A DNA stretch of 39,353 bases from Undibacterium sp. (GCA_014376575.1 JACMRF010000135.1:1-39353); one strand, 5' to 3'. Counted from the first letter of the stretch, positions 18,094-26,918 are shown. The notes: a model not told the origin generated them from the sequence alone. Program-made: numbers and translations.

Positions 18094-19761
18094 TTACCAG
18101 TTTCTGAATCGTTTTGGCGGCTGATATAAATTGCCCGATGCCCGTACCAGATCTTTCATGGACTTTGCCGCTAATAGATTTCTGGTTGCCAGCCGTTTGT
18201 CGATACCAAGGTCTTCCGCGCGCTGAATAATGCCACGATCACGTAAATTTTCAACCATGCGTTTATCGCGCGCCAGACCCACAGCGGTATAGCCTGCCAC
18301 ACCACGGATGGCCTGTTCACGCTCTTCGTCACTGCGGCAGAGCAGTAAATTAGCGATACCTTCTTCGGTCAGAATATGTGTGACATCGTCGCCGTAGATC
18401 ATAACCGGTGGGATTTCCATTTTTGCTTGCCGGGCTAATTCCCACGCATCGAGCCGATCGACGAACGCCGGTTGCATATGTTCTCTGAAAGTTTCGACGA
18501 TCTGTACCACCAGTTTTTGACCACGTGGCATGACGTTTTTGCCCTCGCGTGCTTGCTGACCTGCCTTGATCCACGCGGGACTGGCGTGGCGACGGCCACG
18601 TGCATCGGCACCCATGTTAGGGGCACCGCCAAAACCAGCGATTCTGCCTAGCGTTGCGGTTGATGAATTACCTTGTAAATCGATTTGCAACGTTGAGCCA
18701 ATGAACATATCGCAAGCATAGTGCCCGGCTGCCTGGCATAAACCACGGTTGCTGCGCATGGAACCGTCTGGTCCGACAAAAAAAACATCGGGTCTGGCGC
18801 GGATATAGTCTTCCATCCCCAGCTCGGATCCGAATGAATAAACAGACTCGACAAAGCCCGCTTCAATCGCCGGGATCAGGGCAGGGTGGGGATTGAGCGC
18901 CCAATGGCTAGCGATTTTGCCTTTCAGCCCCAGTGATTCAGCATAGGTGGGCAGTATTAATTCGATCGCGGCGGTATCAAAACCGATGCCGTGATTCAGA
19001 CGCTTGACACCATATTCTGCATAGATTCCTTTGATCGCCATCATGGCCATCAGCACCTGTATTTCTGAGATTTGTGCCGGATCGCGCGTGAAAAGTGGTT
19101 CTATATAATACGGATTGGGTGCTTCAATCACAAAATCGATCCAGTCGCCGGGAATATCAACGCGCGGCAAGACATCCAAAATCTGATTGACCTGCACAAT
19201 CACGATGCCGTTTTTGAATGCGGTTGCTTCTACTATCGCCGGCGTGTCTTCCGTGTTTGGGCCAGTGTATAAATTGCCGTGGCGGTCCGCTGCTTCAGCT
19301 GCGATCAATGACACGCGCGGGGTCAGATCAATGAAATAACGGCTGAACAATTCGAGATAAGTATGGATCGCACCGATATTTAGTTTGCCCGCACTGACCA
19401 GCTTGGCGACGCGACCTGCTTGTGGGCCAGAGAACGAAAAATCGAGGCGTGAAGCAATCCCGCGTTCAAAAATATCCAGATGCTCAGGCAAGGCCAGCAC
19501 CGATTGCAGCATGTGCAGATCATGTATGCGTGCAGGATCAAGTCTGGCTAATGATTGCCCGAGAAAGTCGGCTTGCTTTTGATTATTGCCCTCGAGGCAG
19601 ACTCTATCGCCACACTCGATCACTTGATGCAGCAGATCGACAATGCGCGCCGCAGGCAGGATTTTTCCGTTCAGGCTTTGATCCAGAGTATCCCGCGCAC
19701 GTGTCAATCTCTGTTGACGATTCTCTTGCAGAGTATTCCAGGCCCGCGGGCGCGCACTCAT
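18094..19761 (-). CDS. mdcA: Malonate decarboxylase alpha subunit (acetyl-S-ACP:malonate ACP transferase)
   Basis: Exchanges acetyl for malonyl on the carrier, releasing acetate in the steady-state cycle. The 555 residues match the family's roughly 550. It belongs to the CoA-transferase superfamily. Conserved stretches are the N-terminal RPRAWNTLQENRQQRL, the region VSLIAAEAADRHGNLYTGPN, GIGFDTAAIELILPTYAESLG, FGSELGMEDYIRARPDVFFV and IAGFGGAPNMGADARGRRH. The start codon overlaps the stop of the upstream TRAP permease as TAATG, placing transporter and enzyme on one transcript. Confidence 0.96.
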   Translation of the reverse strand: MSARPRAWNTLQENRQQRLTRARDTLDQSLNGKILPAARIVDLLHQVIECGDRVCLEGNNQKQADFLGQSLARLDPARIHDLHMLQSVLALPEHLDIFERGIASRLDFSFSGPQAGRVAKLVSAGKLNIGAIHTYLELFSRYFIDLTPRVSLIAAEAADRHGNLYTGPNTEDTPAIVEATAFKNGIVIVQVNQILDVLPRVDIPGDWIDFVIEAPNPYYIEPLFTRDPAQISEIQVLMAMMAIKGIYAEYGVKRLNHGIGFDTAAIELILPTYAESLGLKGKIASHWALNPHPALIPAIEAGFVESVYSFGSELGMEDYIRARPDVFFVGPDGSMRSNRGLCQAAGHYACDMFIGSTLQIDLQGNSSTATLGRIAGFGGAPNMGADARGRRHASPAWIKAGQQAREGKNVMPRGQKLVVQIVETFREHMQPAFVDRLDAWELARQAKMEIPPVMIYGDDVTHILTEEGIANLLLCRSDEEREQAIRGVAGYTAVGLARDKRMVENLRDRGIIQRAEDLGIDKRLATRNLLAAKSMKDLVRASGNLYQPPKRFRNW

Positions 19762-21110
19762 TATTTCACTCCCATGATGAAGTTAGGCAGGCCGACAGCA
19801 ATTCCCGGGAATAGGCACAGCAACAACACAGCAAGGAACATCAGCGCCACGAAAGGCATTACACCCCAAATCACATCCTTGAGCGGAATATCCGGTGCGA
19901 TGTTTTTGATCACGAAAATATTCAGACCTACTGGAGGATGAATCAAGCCCATCTCCATGACGACGGTCATCACAATGCCGAACCAGATCAGATCAAAGCC
20001 AGCAGCTTTTAGTGGAGGTAGGACGATAGGAGCCGTCATCAGGATGATCGATACTGGTGGTAAGAAAAAACCAAACACAATTACCATCGCCAGAATCACT
20101 GCCAGTAATAGCCATTTGGATAAATGCATATCGACTACCCACTGCGCGGCGGATTGACTAATATGTAAATAGCTCATCACATACGAATATAACAGCGACA
20201 TGCCGATAATCAGCAGCAGCATCGTTGACTCTTTAATTGTCGAGGTCAGGATGGGTTGCAGATCTTTAGGCCTCCATACGCCGTACACCACCGCGATCAA
20301 TGCCATCGCCAGCAAAGCGCCCAGCCCAGCCGTTTCAGACGGTGTGGCAAAACCACCATACAACGCCACCATCACACCAATCAACAAGATCACAAACGGT
20401 AAAACACGCGGTAGCATTTCGACTTTTTGTGCAAACGTGAAATGTTCTTTTTCCAAATAAGCCGATTCAGTTCCCGATTGTTCATACGCGATCAACGCGA
20501 GCCGATATTCTTTGCGAGCGCGGTAAACCGCATAGCCGGCGAACAACACGACCAGCAATATGCCAGGGCCGACACCTGCTAGAAACAGACGACCCAAAGA
20601 TTGTTCAGCCGCGACGGCGTACAAGATCATCGTAATCGAGGGCGGCAATAAAATGCCGAGGGTTCCGCCCGCAGCAATAATGCCTGCAGCAAATCCTGGT
20701 GAGTAACCGCGTTTGCGCATTTCCGGTATGCCAGCAGAGCCGATGGCAGAGCAAGTCGCTGGAGATGAACCTGCCATCGCAGCGAACAGCGCGCAGGCCA
20801 CCACGTTGGCAATACCAAGACCGCCAGGGACTTTATGTAACCAGGTATGAATCGCCGAGTACAGATCTTTTCCTGCCGGTGATTTACCGATCGCCGCACC
20901 TTTTAAGATGAATAAAGGAATTGACAATAAAGTAATCGATGCCATTTCCTCATATACGTTTTGGGTGACAGTATCGAGCGATGAGGCGGGCATAAAGAAG
21001 TACATAAAGCTGGTCGCGACGATACCTAATGCAAACGCAATTGGCATACCGGAGAACATCACGACCAGGGTGACCGCGCCGTATAAAGCGCCTAAAGTCA
21101 GTTCGCTCAT
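19761..21110 (-). CDS. TRAP transporter large permease subunit (DctM family)
   Basis: The main membrane channel of a tripartite ATP-independent periplasmic transporter, driven by an ion gradient. 449 residues with about 11-12 hydrophobic segments. Family motifs include GMPIAFALGIVA near residue 20, LLSIPLFILKGAAIGKS near residue 58, AGSSPATCSAIGSAGIPEM, AGIIAAGGTLGILLPPSITMILYAV, the FATPSETAGLGALLA segment and HPPVGLNIFVIKNIA near the end. The overlap with mdcA (TAATG) and with the small permease (ATGA) makes malonate, or a close dicarboxylate, the likely substrate. A TRAP system for malonate is known in Sinorhizobium meliloti (MatPQM). Substrate assignment here is inferred from context. Confidence 0.94.
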   Translation of the reverse strand: MSELTLGALYGAVTLVVMFSGMPIAFALGIVATSFMYFFMPASSLDTVTQNVYEEMASITLLSIPLFILKGAAIGKSPAGKDLYSAIHTWLHKVPGGLGIANVVACALFAAMAGSSPATCSAIGSAGIPEMRKRGYSPGFAAGIIAAGGTLGILLPPSITMILYAVAAEQSLGRLFLAGVGPGILLVVLFAGYAVYRARKEYRLALIAYEQSGTESAYLEKEHFTFAQKVEMLPRVLPFVILLIGVMVALYGGFATPSETAGLGALLAMALIAVVYGVWRPKDLQPILTSTIKESTMLLLIIGMSLLYSYVMSYLHISQSAAQWVVDMHLSKWLLLAVILAMVIVFGFFLPPVSIILMTAPIVLPPLKAAGFDLIWFGIVMTVVMEMGLIHPPVGLNIFVIKNIAPDIPLKDVIWGVMPFVALMFLAVLLLCLFPGIAVGLPNFIMGVK

Positions 21111-21661
21111 TTGGCACCTCGTTTATTAGTCATACGTGCTAATACCTGCACAAAGATTTGCAACGTCAGTAGCGACATGCCAAACGCCATCATGCCGTAA
21201 GGAATCCATAACGGTGGTGCAAAAGTTGACGTGGTGGTTTGTCCATCGACAAAAGCTTCATGCCAGAGCGTCCAGGATTTCCATGAGAAGAATATACAAA
21301 ACAAGAACGACAGTACATCGACCATGAGCATACGAAAAGCGTTTACTTTTGCTGGCAGTAATGAGGCAAGCGCTTCAATCCCAATGTGGCCGCGATACGA
21401 CTGCACATATGCCGTACAAAAAAAAGTTACGCCCACGAGCATGAATACGGATGCTTCGTCTTGCCAGTCGGTCGGGGAATTGAAAAAATAACGGCTGACG
21501 ACGGAGTAGGTCAATACGCACGCCGTCAGCACCAACGCCAGCATCGCCGCATTCATTAACAATTGATTAAAGTGGTTGAGCAGACGCGATATGGCGGCAA
21601 TTTGTTTCTGGTCAGGGATTGCGGGACCTTTGGCTGGCCCCATTTCAAATCCGTGACTCAT
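21107..21661 (-). CDS. TRAP transporter small permease subunit (DctQ family)
   Basis: Four-helix membrane partner of the large permease, 184 residues. The hydrophobic segments lie at about residues 35-55, 70-90, 110-130 and 150-170. The typical DctQ motif SRYFFNSPTDWQDEASVFMLVGVTFF lies near residues 52-77, with the conserved W and E before the second helix. The first 30 residues are a cytosolic leader with an AKGPAIPDQKQ stretch. ATGA overlaps at both ends couple its translation to its neighbours. Confidence 0.92.
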   Translation of the reverse strand: MSHGFEMGPAKGPAIPDQKQIAAISRLLNHFNQLLMNAAMLALVLTACVLTYSVVSRYFFNSPTDWQDEASVFMLVGVTFFCTAYVQSYRGHIGIEALASLLPAKVNAFRMLMVDVLSFLFCIFFSWKSWTLWHEAFVDGQTTTSTFAPPLWIPYGMMAFGMSLLTLQIFVQVLARMTNKRGAK

Positions 21662-22680
21662 AATGTTTTCTCCGCCAGCTTCAGCAATTTGGCGCAGCTT
21701 TCATTTTTTTCGCCATAGTCTTTCCATGCAGTAGCCCGTGCAATTGTTTGCCATTTTTTGAGGGTTGCCGGGTTCAGATCCACGACTTTTGCACCGGCTC
21801 TTTGATACACGGCGGCAACCATTGAGTCATCGAGTTGAGCGGACTTGCGGGCAAAGGCTTCAAGCTCACCGCCCACCGCCATGATGGTGGCCTGTTGATC
21901 TTTGCTGAGTTTATCGAACACTAGTTTCGACATCATTAACGGCTCGAACATGAACCAGTACGCGCCGTTGCGGCCGGTGGTCAGGCTCTTTGACACTTCT
22001 TCCAGACGGAAGGAAATCAGCGATGTAGAAGAAGTCAGCGCGGCATCCATCGCGCCGGTTTGCATCGCCGCATAAATTTCATTGGACGGCAGCGACACCA
22101 CCGCAGCACCGGCTGCTTTCAGGATCAAGTCCATCTCACGGGAGCCACCGCGCACTTTCATGCCTTTGGCATCGTCAGGATCGACGATGGGTTTGCCGCG
22201 TGAGGCAACGCCGCCCGCTTGCCAGATCCAGCTGACGACAACAATGCCTTTATCGAGCAAAATGCGATTGAGTTCTTTGCCTACTTCAGCATTTTTCCAG
22301 CTGTAGCCTTGTTCGTATGAGGTCACCAGACCGGGCATTAGGCCAATATTTACTTCTGGGACTTCACCACCCGCATACGACAGCGGCACCAGCGACAAAT
22401 CAAGTGCCCCTTTGCGCATGGATGAAAACTGTGCGTTTGTTTTCATCAATGAGGAGCCCGGATAGATTTCGAACTTCAAACTACCTTTGGAACGTTTCTC
22501 GACTTCTGCGGCAAACATGCGACACAGGCGATCGCGGAAATCGCCCTCGGTCACCGTACCGCCGGGAAATTGATGGGATATTTTCAGCGCTGCGGTTTGC
22601 GCCCAAGATGCGGACATGCTGAACAACGGGCTGGCGGCAATGGCACCAAGTACGGCTCTGCGGGTAGAAAATGTGGACAT
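21658..22680 (-). CDS. TRAP transporter substrate-binding protein (DctP family)
   Basis: Periplasmic solute receptor of 340 residues from ATG 22680. That start is supported by AGGAGA just upstream; longer frames up to 22797 run through the promoter region and are unlikely. The signal peptide has a twin arginine (Arg7-Arg8 in STRRAVLG) and ends near SWAQ, so export by the Tat route is plausible. The mature part shows the DctP signature: FPGGTVTEGDFRD, MKVRGGSREMDLILKAAGA with the carboxylate-binding Arg, and LPSNEIYAAMQTGAMDAALTS. It is the first gene of the operon. Malonate as ligand is inferred from the mdc genes downstream. Confidence 0.93.
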   Translation of the reverse strand: MSTFSTRRAVLGAIAASPLFSMSASWAQTAALKISHQFPGGTVTEGDFRDRLCRMFAAEVEKRSKGSLKFEIYPGSSLMKTNAQFSSMRKGALDLSLVPLSYAGGEVPEVNIGLMPGLVTSYEQGYSWKNAEVGKELNRILLDKGIVVVSWIWQAGGVASRGKPIVDPDDAKGMKVRGGSREMDLILKAAGAAVVSLPSNEIYAAMQTGAMDAALTSSTSLISFRLEEVSKSLTTGRNGAYWFMFEPLMMSKLVFDKLSKDQQATIMAVGGELEAFARKSAQLDDSMVAAVYQRAGAKVVDLNPATLKKWQTIARATAWKDYGEKNESCAKLLKLAEKTL

Positions 22681-22732
22681 ATTGTCTCCTGAATTGAAGG
22701 GGGGAAAGTACTTGCATTGCCGTGATTTGCTC

Positions 22733-22769
22733 ATCTTGCATGCATAATTTGATCTTGTGTATACAAGAT
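22733..22769. promoter_or_regulatory. Operator-like palindromes in the mdc/GntR divergent region
   Basis: Two perfect 8-bp palindromes, TGCATGCA (22737-22744) and TGTATACA (22758-22765), are spaced 21 bp apart. ATCTTG precedes each (22733, 22752). The second site is also inside a 7-bp inverted repeat, ATCTTGT (22752-22758) with ACAAGAT (22763-22769). The TGTnnACA form is usual for FadR-type GntR regulators, so the divergent regulator probably binds here. Confidence 0.55.
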
Positions 22770-22806
22770 ATATGCAAAATAAATACAAGGCAAGCATATT
22801 TGTACA

Positions 22807-22812
22807 TATAAT
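22807..22812 (+). promoter_or_regulatory. Candidate -10 element for the GntR gene
   Basis: A perfect TATAAT lies 26 bases before the TTG start. The -35 region at the right distance (TACAAG) is poor, so the promoter may need activation or be weak. Confidence 0.35.
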
Positions 22813-22838
22813 GTGAGGAATTATACAAAGGACACGTT

Positions 22839-23516
22839 TTGCTTATCCCTATCTTAAAAAGCCGCTCCCAGAGCCTGCGCGAATCTATTGAAGAAATGAT
22901 TGCCATCGGCAAGCTACTCCCCGGGCAGCATCTCGATGAGACTGAATTGGCAAATGAATTTGGCGTGTCACGCACACCAATCCGCGAGGCGCTAATACAG
23001 TTAGCCTCGATGGGGGTGGTGGTGATACGTCCACGGCGCGGTGCTGTCGTTGCTGAGCTTGGTCCCCAGCAATTGGTAGAGATGTTTGAGGTGATGGCCG
23101 AGTTTGAGGCGATGTGCGGCCGGCTTGCTGCGCGCCGTATGACGCCTGTAGATCAGCAAAATTTGCTGGCAGCGCACGACGCTTGCAAAGACGCCATTGC
23201 GGCGAGTAATACGGACGATTATTTTTACTGTAACGAGACCTTTCATCAGATTATCTATCAGGGCAGCCACAATGCTTTTCTGGCGGAACAGGCGATGGCG
23301 TTGCACCGGCGTTTGCGTCATTACCGTCGCTTGCAGCTGCGCGTGCGTGATCGGGTGGGCGCCTCATTTTCTGAGCATGATGGCGTGGTTCAGGCAATTC
23401 TGGCGGGCGATGGTGAGTTGACGGCGGAATTATTGCGTGGTCACATCATGATTCAGGGGCAGCGATTTGCTGACCTGATGGCGTCTTTGCCGAAGGCGCA
23501 GGCCGTTGCAAAGTAA
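22839..23516 (+). CDS. GntR family regulator, FadR/FCD subfamily, probable malonate operon regulator
   Basis: DNA-binding regulator of 225 residues. The N-terminal winged helix-turn-helix covers about residues 8-72, including the diagnostic LPGQHLDETELANEFGVSRTPIREALIQLASMGVV region. The C-terminal FCD ligand-binding domain (about 80-215) has the metal-binding type residues Asp and His in NETFHQIIYQGSHN and the later ALLRGHIM-like helix. The start is TTG 22839, six bases after AAAGGA (22827-22832); no ATG fits. It is divergent from the TRAP-mdc operon and shares the control region, like MdcY of Acinetobacter, so it probably represses the operon and responds to malonate or malonyl-CoA. The effector is not visible from sequence. 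Confidence 0.9.
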   Translation: MLIPILKSRSQSLRESIEEMIAIGKLLPGQHLDETELANEFGVSRTPIREALIQLASMGVVVIRPRRGAVVAELGPQQLVEMFEVMAEFEAMCGRLAARRMTPVDQQNLLAAHDACKDAIAASNTDDYFYCNETFHQIIYQGSHNAFLAEQAMALHRRLRHYRRLQLRVRDRVGASFSEHDGVVQAILAGDGELTAELLRGHIMIQGQRFADLMASLPKAQAVAK

Positions 23517-23550
23517 TTCCCTGCATGGTCTTGGTTTGCCACTTATTTAT

Positions 23551-23629
23551 ATACTCCCCTATTTTTAAATAAAATATGCGTTTATGCGCAGGTTATACCT
23601 GCGTATTAAATATATACTCACGGTAGTAT
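23551..23629. repeat. ~80-bp structured intergenic repeat, copy A
   Basis: Left end ATACTCCCCTA (23551), central hairpin ATGCGCAGGT (23584-23593) with ACCTGCGTAT (23597-23606), and right end ATACT-N6-AGTAT (23614-23629). The blocks ATACTCCCCTA, TGCGCA, TGCGT and ATACT fall at offsets 1, 35, 50 and 64, exactly as in copy B at 32992. TTATTTA flanks it on both sides (23543-23549 and 23631-23637), which looks like a target duplication. It lies just downstream of the GntR gene. Confidence 0.6.
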
Positions 23630-23637
23630 GTTATTTA

Positions 23638-23878
23638 AAGACCATGCCGATGCGCTAAATTTCCACCAGATATTGCCCCGTTTTTGTCAAATGGCAAAGA
23701 CAAGCTTGTGGCCAACAGTAGCCCAACGACAAGGGGGCGAAATACGTAAAACGAATGGCAATGGTATGCTCCGCGCCTGTGCAGTAGTAAAAGAAATTGC
23801 ATGTGAATTAAGACAGAAGTCGGGGGTGAAATCAACCCTGCTCGAAGCAAACTCCATCCATTTAATTGAAAGTAATCA
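23638..23878. other. Gene-free spacer before the nitroreductase
   Basis: The gap from the GntR stop to the nitroreductase start is 362 bp; its first part holds repeat copy A. In the remaining part I see no convincing gene, terminator or promoter. An 87-codon open frame from 23628 runs into the nitroreductase start but has no ribosome site and no family resemblance. Confidence 0.5.
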
Positions 23879-24517
23879 ATGTCCGATTTGATCCAAAAAC
23901 TGAAATGGCGTTATGCCGCAAAAAAAATGAACCCGGCAAAAGCGGTGCCACAAGAAAAAGTTGACCGCATCATCGAAGCCGCACGTCTGACCGCTACCTC
24001 TAGCGGCTTGCAACCTTACGAAATCTTCGTCGTCACCAACCAGGAAATACGCGAAAAAATCAAGCCTGTCGCCTGGAATCAAGCACAGGTCACTGATTGC
24101 TCGCACCTGTTAGTGTTCGCAGCATGGGATAACTACACAGCAGAGCGCATCAACATGATGTTTGACCTGACCAACGAAGAACGTGACTTAAAAAACGAAG
24201 GCTGGGAAAACTATCGTCAGATGTTGCTGAGTACTTATCCTGCACGGGATGCTGAAGTCAATTATCAGCACGCCGCACGACAAGCCTATATCGGCCTGGG
24301 TTCTGCCCTGATCGCTGCTGCCTACGAAGAAGTCGACAGCACGCCTATGGAAGGTTTTGATCCAAATGCCGTTGACGAAATTCTGGGTTTGAAGGAGCAC
24401 GGTCTGCGCAGCGTTGTGATTCTGCCACTGGGCTATCGTGAAGAAGATAAAGATTGGTTGGTCAATCTGAAAAAGGTACGCCGCCCGACTGAGAAGTTTG
24501 TCACCGTTGTGAAGTAA
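23879..24517 (+). CDS. Nitroreductase family NAD(P)H-dependent oxidoreductase (NfsB-like)
   Basis: FMN-dependent reductase of 212 residues, cytosolic. The N-terminal KLKWRYAAKKMNPAKAVPQEKVDRIIEAARLTATSSGLQPYEI segment carries the FMN phosphate-binding Arg and the S-x-G-L-Q-P motif typical of NfsB and dihydropteridine reductase-like members. The core helix HAARQAYIGLGSALIAAAYEE and the C-terminal LPLGYREEDKDW match the fold. Family members reduce nitro compounds or quinones; the physiological substrate is unknown. GAAAG lies upstream of ATG 23879. It is monocistronic, with a terminator-like hairpin after it. Confidence 0.9.
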   Translation: MSDLIQKLKWRYAAKKMNPAKAVPQEKVDRIIEAARLTATSSGLQPYEIFVVTNQEIREKIKPVAWNQAQVTDCSHLLVFAAWDNYTAERINMMFDLTNEERDLKNEGWENYRQMLLSTYPARDAEVNYQHAARQAYIGLGSALIAAAYEEVDSTPMEGFDPNAVDEILGLKEHGLRSVVILPLGYREEDKDWLVNLKKVRRPTEKFVTVVK

Positions 24518-24528
24518 ATTTTTCAAGG

Positions 24529-24570
24529 CGATCAGTCAGCATGCAATACAGGCGGGCTGATCGTTTTCTT
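24529..24570 (+). terminator. Terminator after the nitroreductase gene
   Basis: CGATCAG (24529-24535) pairs with CTGATCG (24557-24563), followed by TTTTCTT. The loop of about 21 bases is long, so the prediction is moderate. Confidence 0.55.
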
Positions 24571-24616
24571 GATGATGTTAGCGCATGCTCTGCGCGATCA
24601 TAGTTAAGTTGGTTAT

Positions 24617-25087
24617 TTAGTTTGCTTTACAATAGAGCGCAGTTTTTTCAGTCGCTCTTTTATATTTGATGCGTGCCTTTTTTTCTGCTTTCGGCGCGGC
24701 ATTTGCCAACTCTTCCTTTGCCCATTTTTCACTTGCGCGCAAGCCCACGCATTTTTGTGCGGCCTTCTCGTTTTTGCTGGCGATTGCTTTCATTTCCTTT
24801 TCACGCCTGGCTTCGTCTTTATGGCGTGCATCTTCCAATTTTTTCAGCGCAACTTCATTTTTCTTGTTTCTTTTTAGTGCCTCTTGATAATCCGCATCCG
24901 GTATCTTTCCGCTCGCAGTCTTTGCTTGGGTTGATGTTCCGTCGGTACAGGGGGATTGGCTATACGTCGTATTCCCATTTGATGAGCATTGATAGGTTTG
25001 AGCGTAAGCGATTGAGCTTGGTGCGCACACTTCTACAAAAATAATGCCAGCAAACGCAAGTGATGATGAGAACAGTGAGATTTTCAT
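24617..25087 (-). CDS. DUF4124 domain-containing secreted protein
   Basis: Small protein of 156 residues with a cleavable signal peptide ending near AYAQ (residues 27-30). The DUF4124 core follows at once: QTYQCSSNGNTTYSQSPCTDG, with two cysteines likely to form a disulfide. From about residue 60 to the end it is a highly charged Lys/Glu/Ala helix, probably a coiled coil, with a further Cys pair at about 113 and near the C-terminus. Such proteins are common periplasmic proteins of unknown function in betaproteobacteria. It is nine bases from the end of the flavoprotein gene, so cotranscription is possible, but no function can be assigned. Confidence 0.85.
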   Translation of the reverse strand: MKISLFSSSLAFAGIIFVEVCAPSSIAYAQTYQCSSNGNTTYSQSPCTDGTSTQAKTASGKIPDADYQEALKRNKKNEVALKKLEDARHKDEARREKEMKAIASKNEKAAQKCVGLRASEKWAKEELANAAPKAEKKARIKYKRATEKTALYCKAN

Positions 25088-25096
25088 AGGGAAATT

Positions 25097-26503
25097 TTAG
25101 ATAACTTTGCCTGGGTTCATTATTTTATGCGGATCCATTGCATTTTTTATCGCTTGCATCATTTGGATTTCGATTGACGTTTTATAGCGAAGAATTTCCT
25201 CTTTTTTAAGAGCGCCTAAGCCATGTTCTGCCGATATTGAGCCTTTGTAGTGATGAACGCGATCATGCACGATGCGATTTATTTTTTCTTGTTCTGTCAT
25301 AAAATCGACGTCTTTTGTGGTAACCGGTGGTGACACGTTGTAATGTAAATTGCCGTCACCAAGGTGGCCGAAAGTAACCATGCGGCAACCTGGATAGGCT
25401 TGATTCAAGAGCGTGTCGGTATCAGAAATAAAAGCGGCAATATGCGAAGCCGGGAGTGAAATATCGTGTTTGATATTTTTACCTTCGGCTGCTTGCGCGC
25501 CCGAAATATTTTCACGCAACTGCCACATCGCCCTTGATTGTGCGATCGATGTAGCGATGGCGGCATCAAGAATGATGCCGTGCTCTATAGCGATTGCGAA
25601 TAATTTTTCCATTTGTAGATTGACGTATTCACTTGTGCCATGATCAGACAATTCCATTAATACGTATTGCGGATACGCAGTAGAAAAAACCTGCGGCAAT
25701 TGAGGGAAATGTTTGTTGACTAGCTGCAGGCAAAAATCTGACATGAGTTCGAATCCCGTCAGCATCGCACCGCAATGTTCCTGCGCCAACGCTAATAAAG
25801 CGAGCGCCGCGTCGGGGCTGGCAAGTGCTACAAAAGCAGTCAGTTGCGATTTTGGTTGTGGGAATAATTTGATGACAGCGGCAGTGATAATACCCAATGT
25901 ACCTTCGGCACCAATAAACAAATCGCGTAAATCGTAGCCGGTATTGTCTTTTCTGAGCGCGCGCAAGCCATCCCATATCTCGCCACTGGCGTTCACTACT
26001 TCCAAGCCAAGGCATAGTTCACGTGCATTACCGTAACGCAGCACGGCGGTACCGCCTGCATTGGTCGACAAATTGCCGCCGATGGTGCAACTGCCTTCTG
26101 ATGCGAGCGAAAGTGGATAGAGCCGCTCTAGCTGTCGTGCCGCATCTTGCACGTGCGCCAGCAGACAGCCGGCCTCAACTGTCATCGTATTGTTGACAAT
26201 ATCGATCTCGCGGATACGATTTAATCGTCGTAATGAGATTACGACTGCTTGGCCACTTTGATCTGGAATACTCCCAAGAACCAACCCGGTATTGCCACCT
26301 TGCGGCACGATACAGATAGAAAAACGCTGGCACAACTTGACCAGCTCTGCCACTTCGTTTGTTGTGCCAGGCTTTAATACTGCCAAGGCTTTTCCGGTGG
26401 CGCGTTGGCGCCAATCGGTCACAAAGGGCAACACCTCAGCCGTATCGGTGATGACGTATTCTGTACCGATAGATTGCTGACAGAGAATCAGAAATTGATC
26501 CAC
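25097..26503 (-). CDS. FAD-binding oxidoreductase, D-2-hydroxyglutarate/D-lactate dehydrogenase type
   Basis: Flavoprotein of 468 residues of the VAO/GlcD superfamily. The PCMH-type FAD-binding domain has PQGGNTGLVLGS (67-78) and the segment SEGSCTIGGNLSTNAGG (135-151). The C-terminal FAD-oxidase domain contains FGHLGDGNLHYN (378-389) and AEHGLG (425-430), typical of D-2-hydroxyacid dehydrogenases. The substrate may be D-2-hydroxyglutarate or D-lactate; sequence reading alone cannot separate them. The start is GTG 26503, preceded by AGGAAA. It follows the DUF2069 gene with a 29-bp gap. Confidence 0.9.
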   Translation of the reverse strand: MDQFLILCQQSIGTEYVITDTAEVLPFVTDWRQRATGKALAVLKPGTTNEVAELVKLCQRFSICIVPQGGNTGLVLGSIPDQSGQAVVISLRRLNRIREIDIVNNTMTVEAGCLLAHVQDAARQLERLYPLSLASEGSCTIGGNLSTNAGGTAVLRYGNARELCLGLEVVNASGEIWDGLRALRKDNTGYDLRDLFIGAEGTLGIITAAVIKLFPQPKSQLTAFVALASPDAALALLALAQEHCGAMLTGFELMSDFCLQLVNKHFPQLPQVFSTAYPQYVLMELSDHGTSEYVNLQMEKLFAIAIEHGIILDAAIATSIAQSRAMWQLRENISGAQAAEGKNIKHDISLPASHIAAFISDTDTLLNQAYPGCRMVTFGHLGDGNLHYNVSPPVTTKDVDFMTEQEKINRIVHDRVHHYKGSISAEHGLGALKKEEILRYKTSIEIQMMQAIKNAMDPHKIMNPGKVI

Positions 26504-26532
26504 GTTCTGATTTCCTAATTAGGTTCGCTGGC

Positions 26533-26918
26533 TCAATGTGGTACAGCGGCCTTCGCTGCTTTTTTTGCCGCCTTCTTGTAGGGGCGAAGATATAAGATGG
26601 CACCAAAGAAGAACGCAACAGATAAAATAATTTCTAGCCCAGCGAGCAGGCGCGATACGGCAAGGGTGTCGCTACCAGCTCTGACAACACCTTCGGTAAA
26701 ATACAGCAGGATTAGCATGGATGACCATTGCATGGTGTAGTTCTGGCATTTAAAGACGCCACGCAACATATACAACAGCGGGATCACTTTCAATACCATC
26801 CATGAGCCGCCCGGGCGCAAAGGTGCTAGCTGCATCTCCCACAAAACCAGCAAAAGAATGAGCGCGATTAAACTGCCGCAGGCAACAAGATGAAAGGGAT
26901 TTTTGGGTGTGTTGTTCA

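Noticed and set aside
23628..23891. 87-codon open frame after the GntR gene
   Set aside because: No ribosome site, begins inside repeat copy A, overlaps the nitroreductase start out of frame, and shows no recognisable motif.
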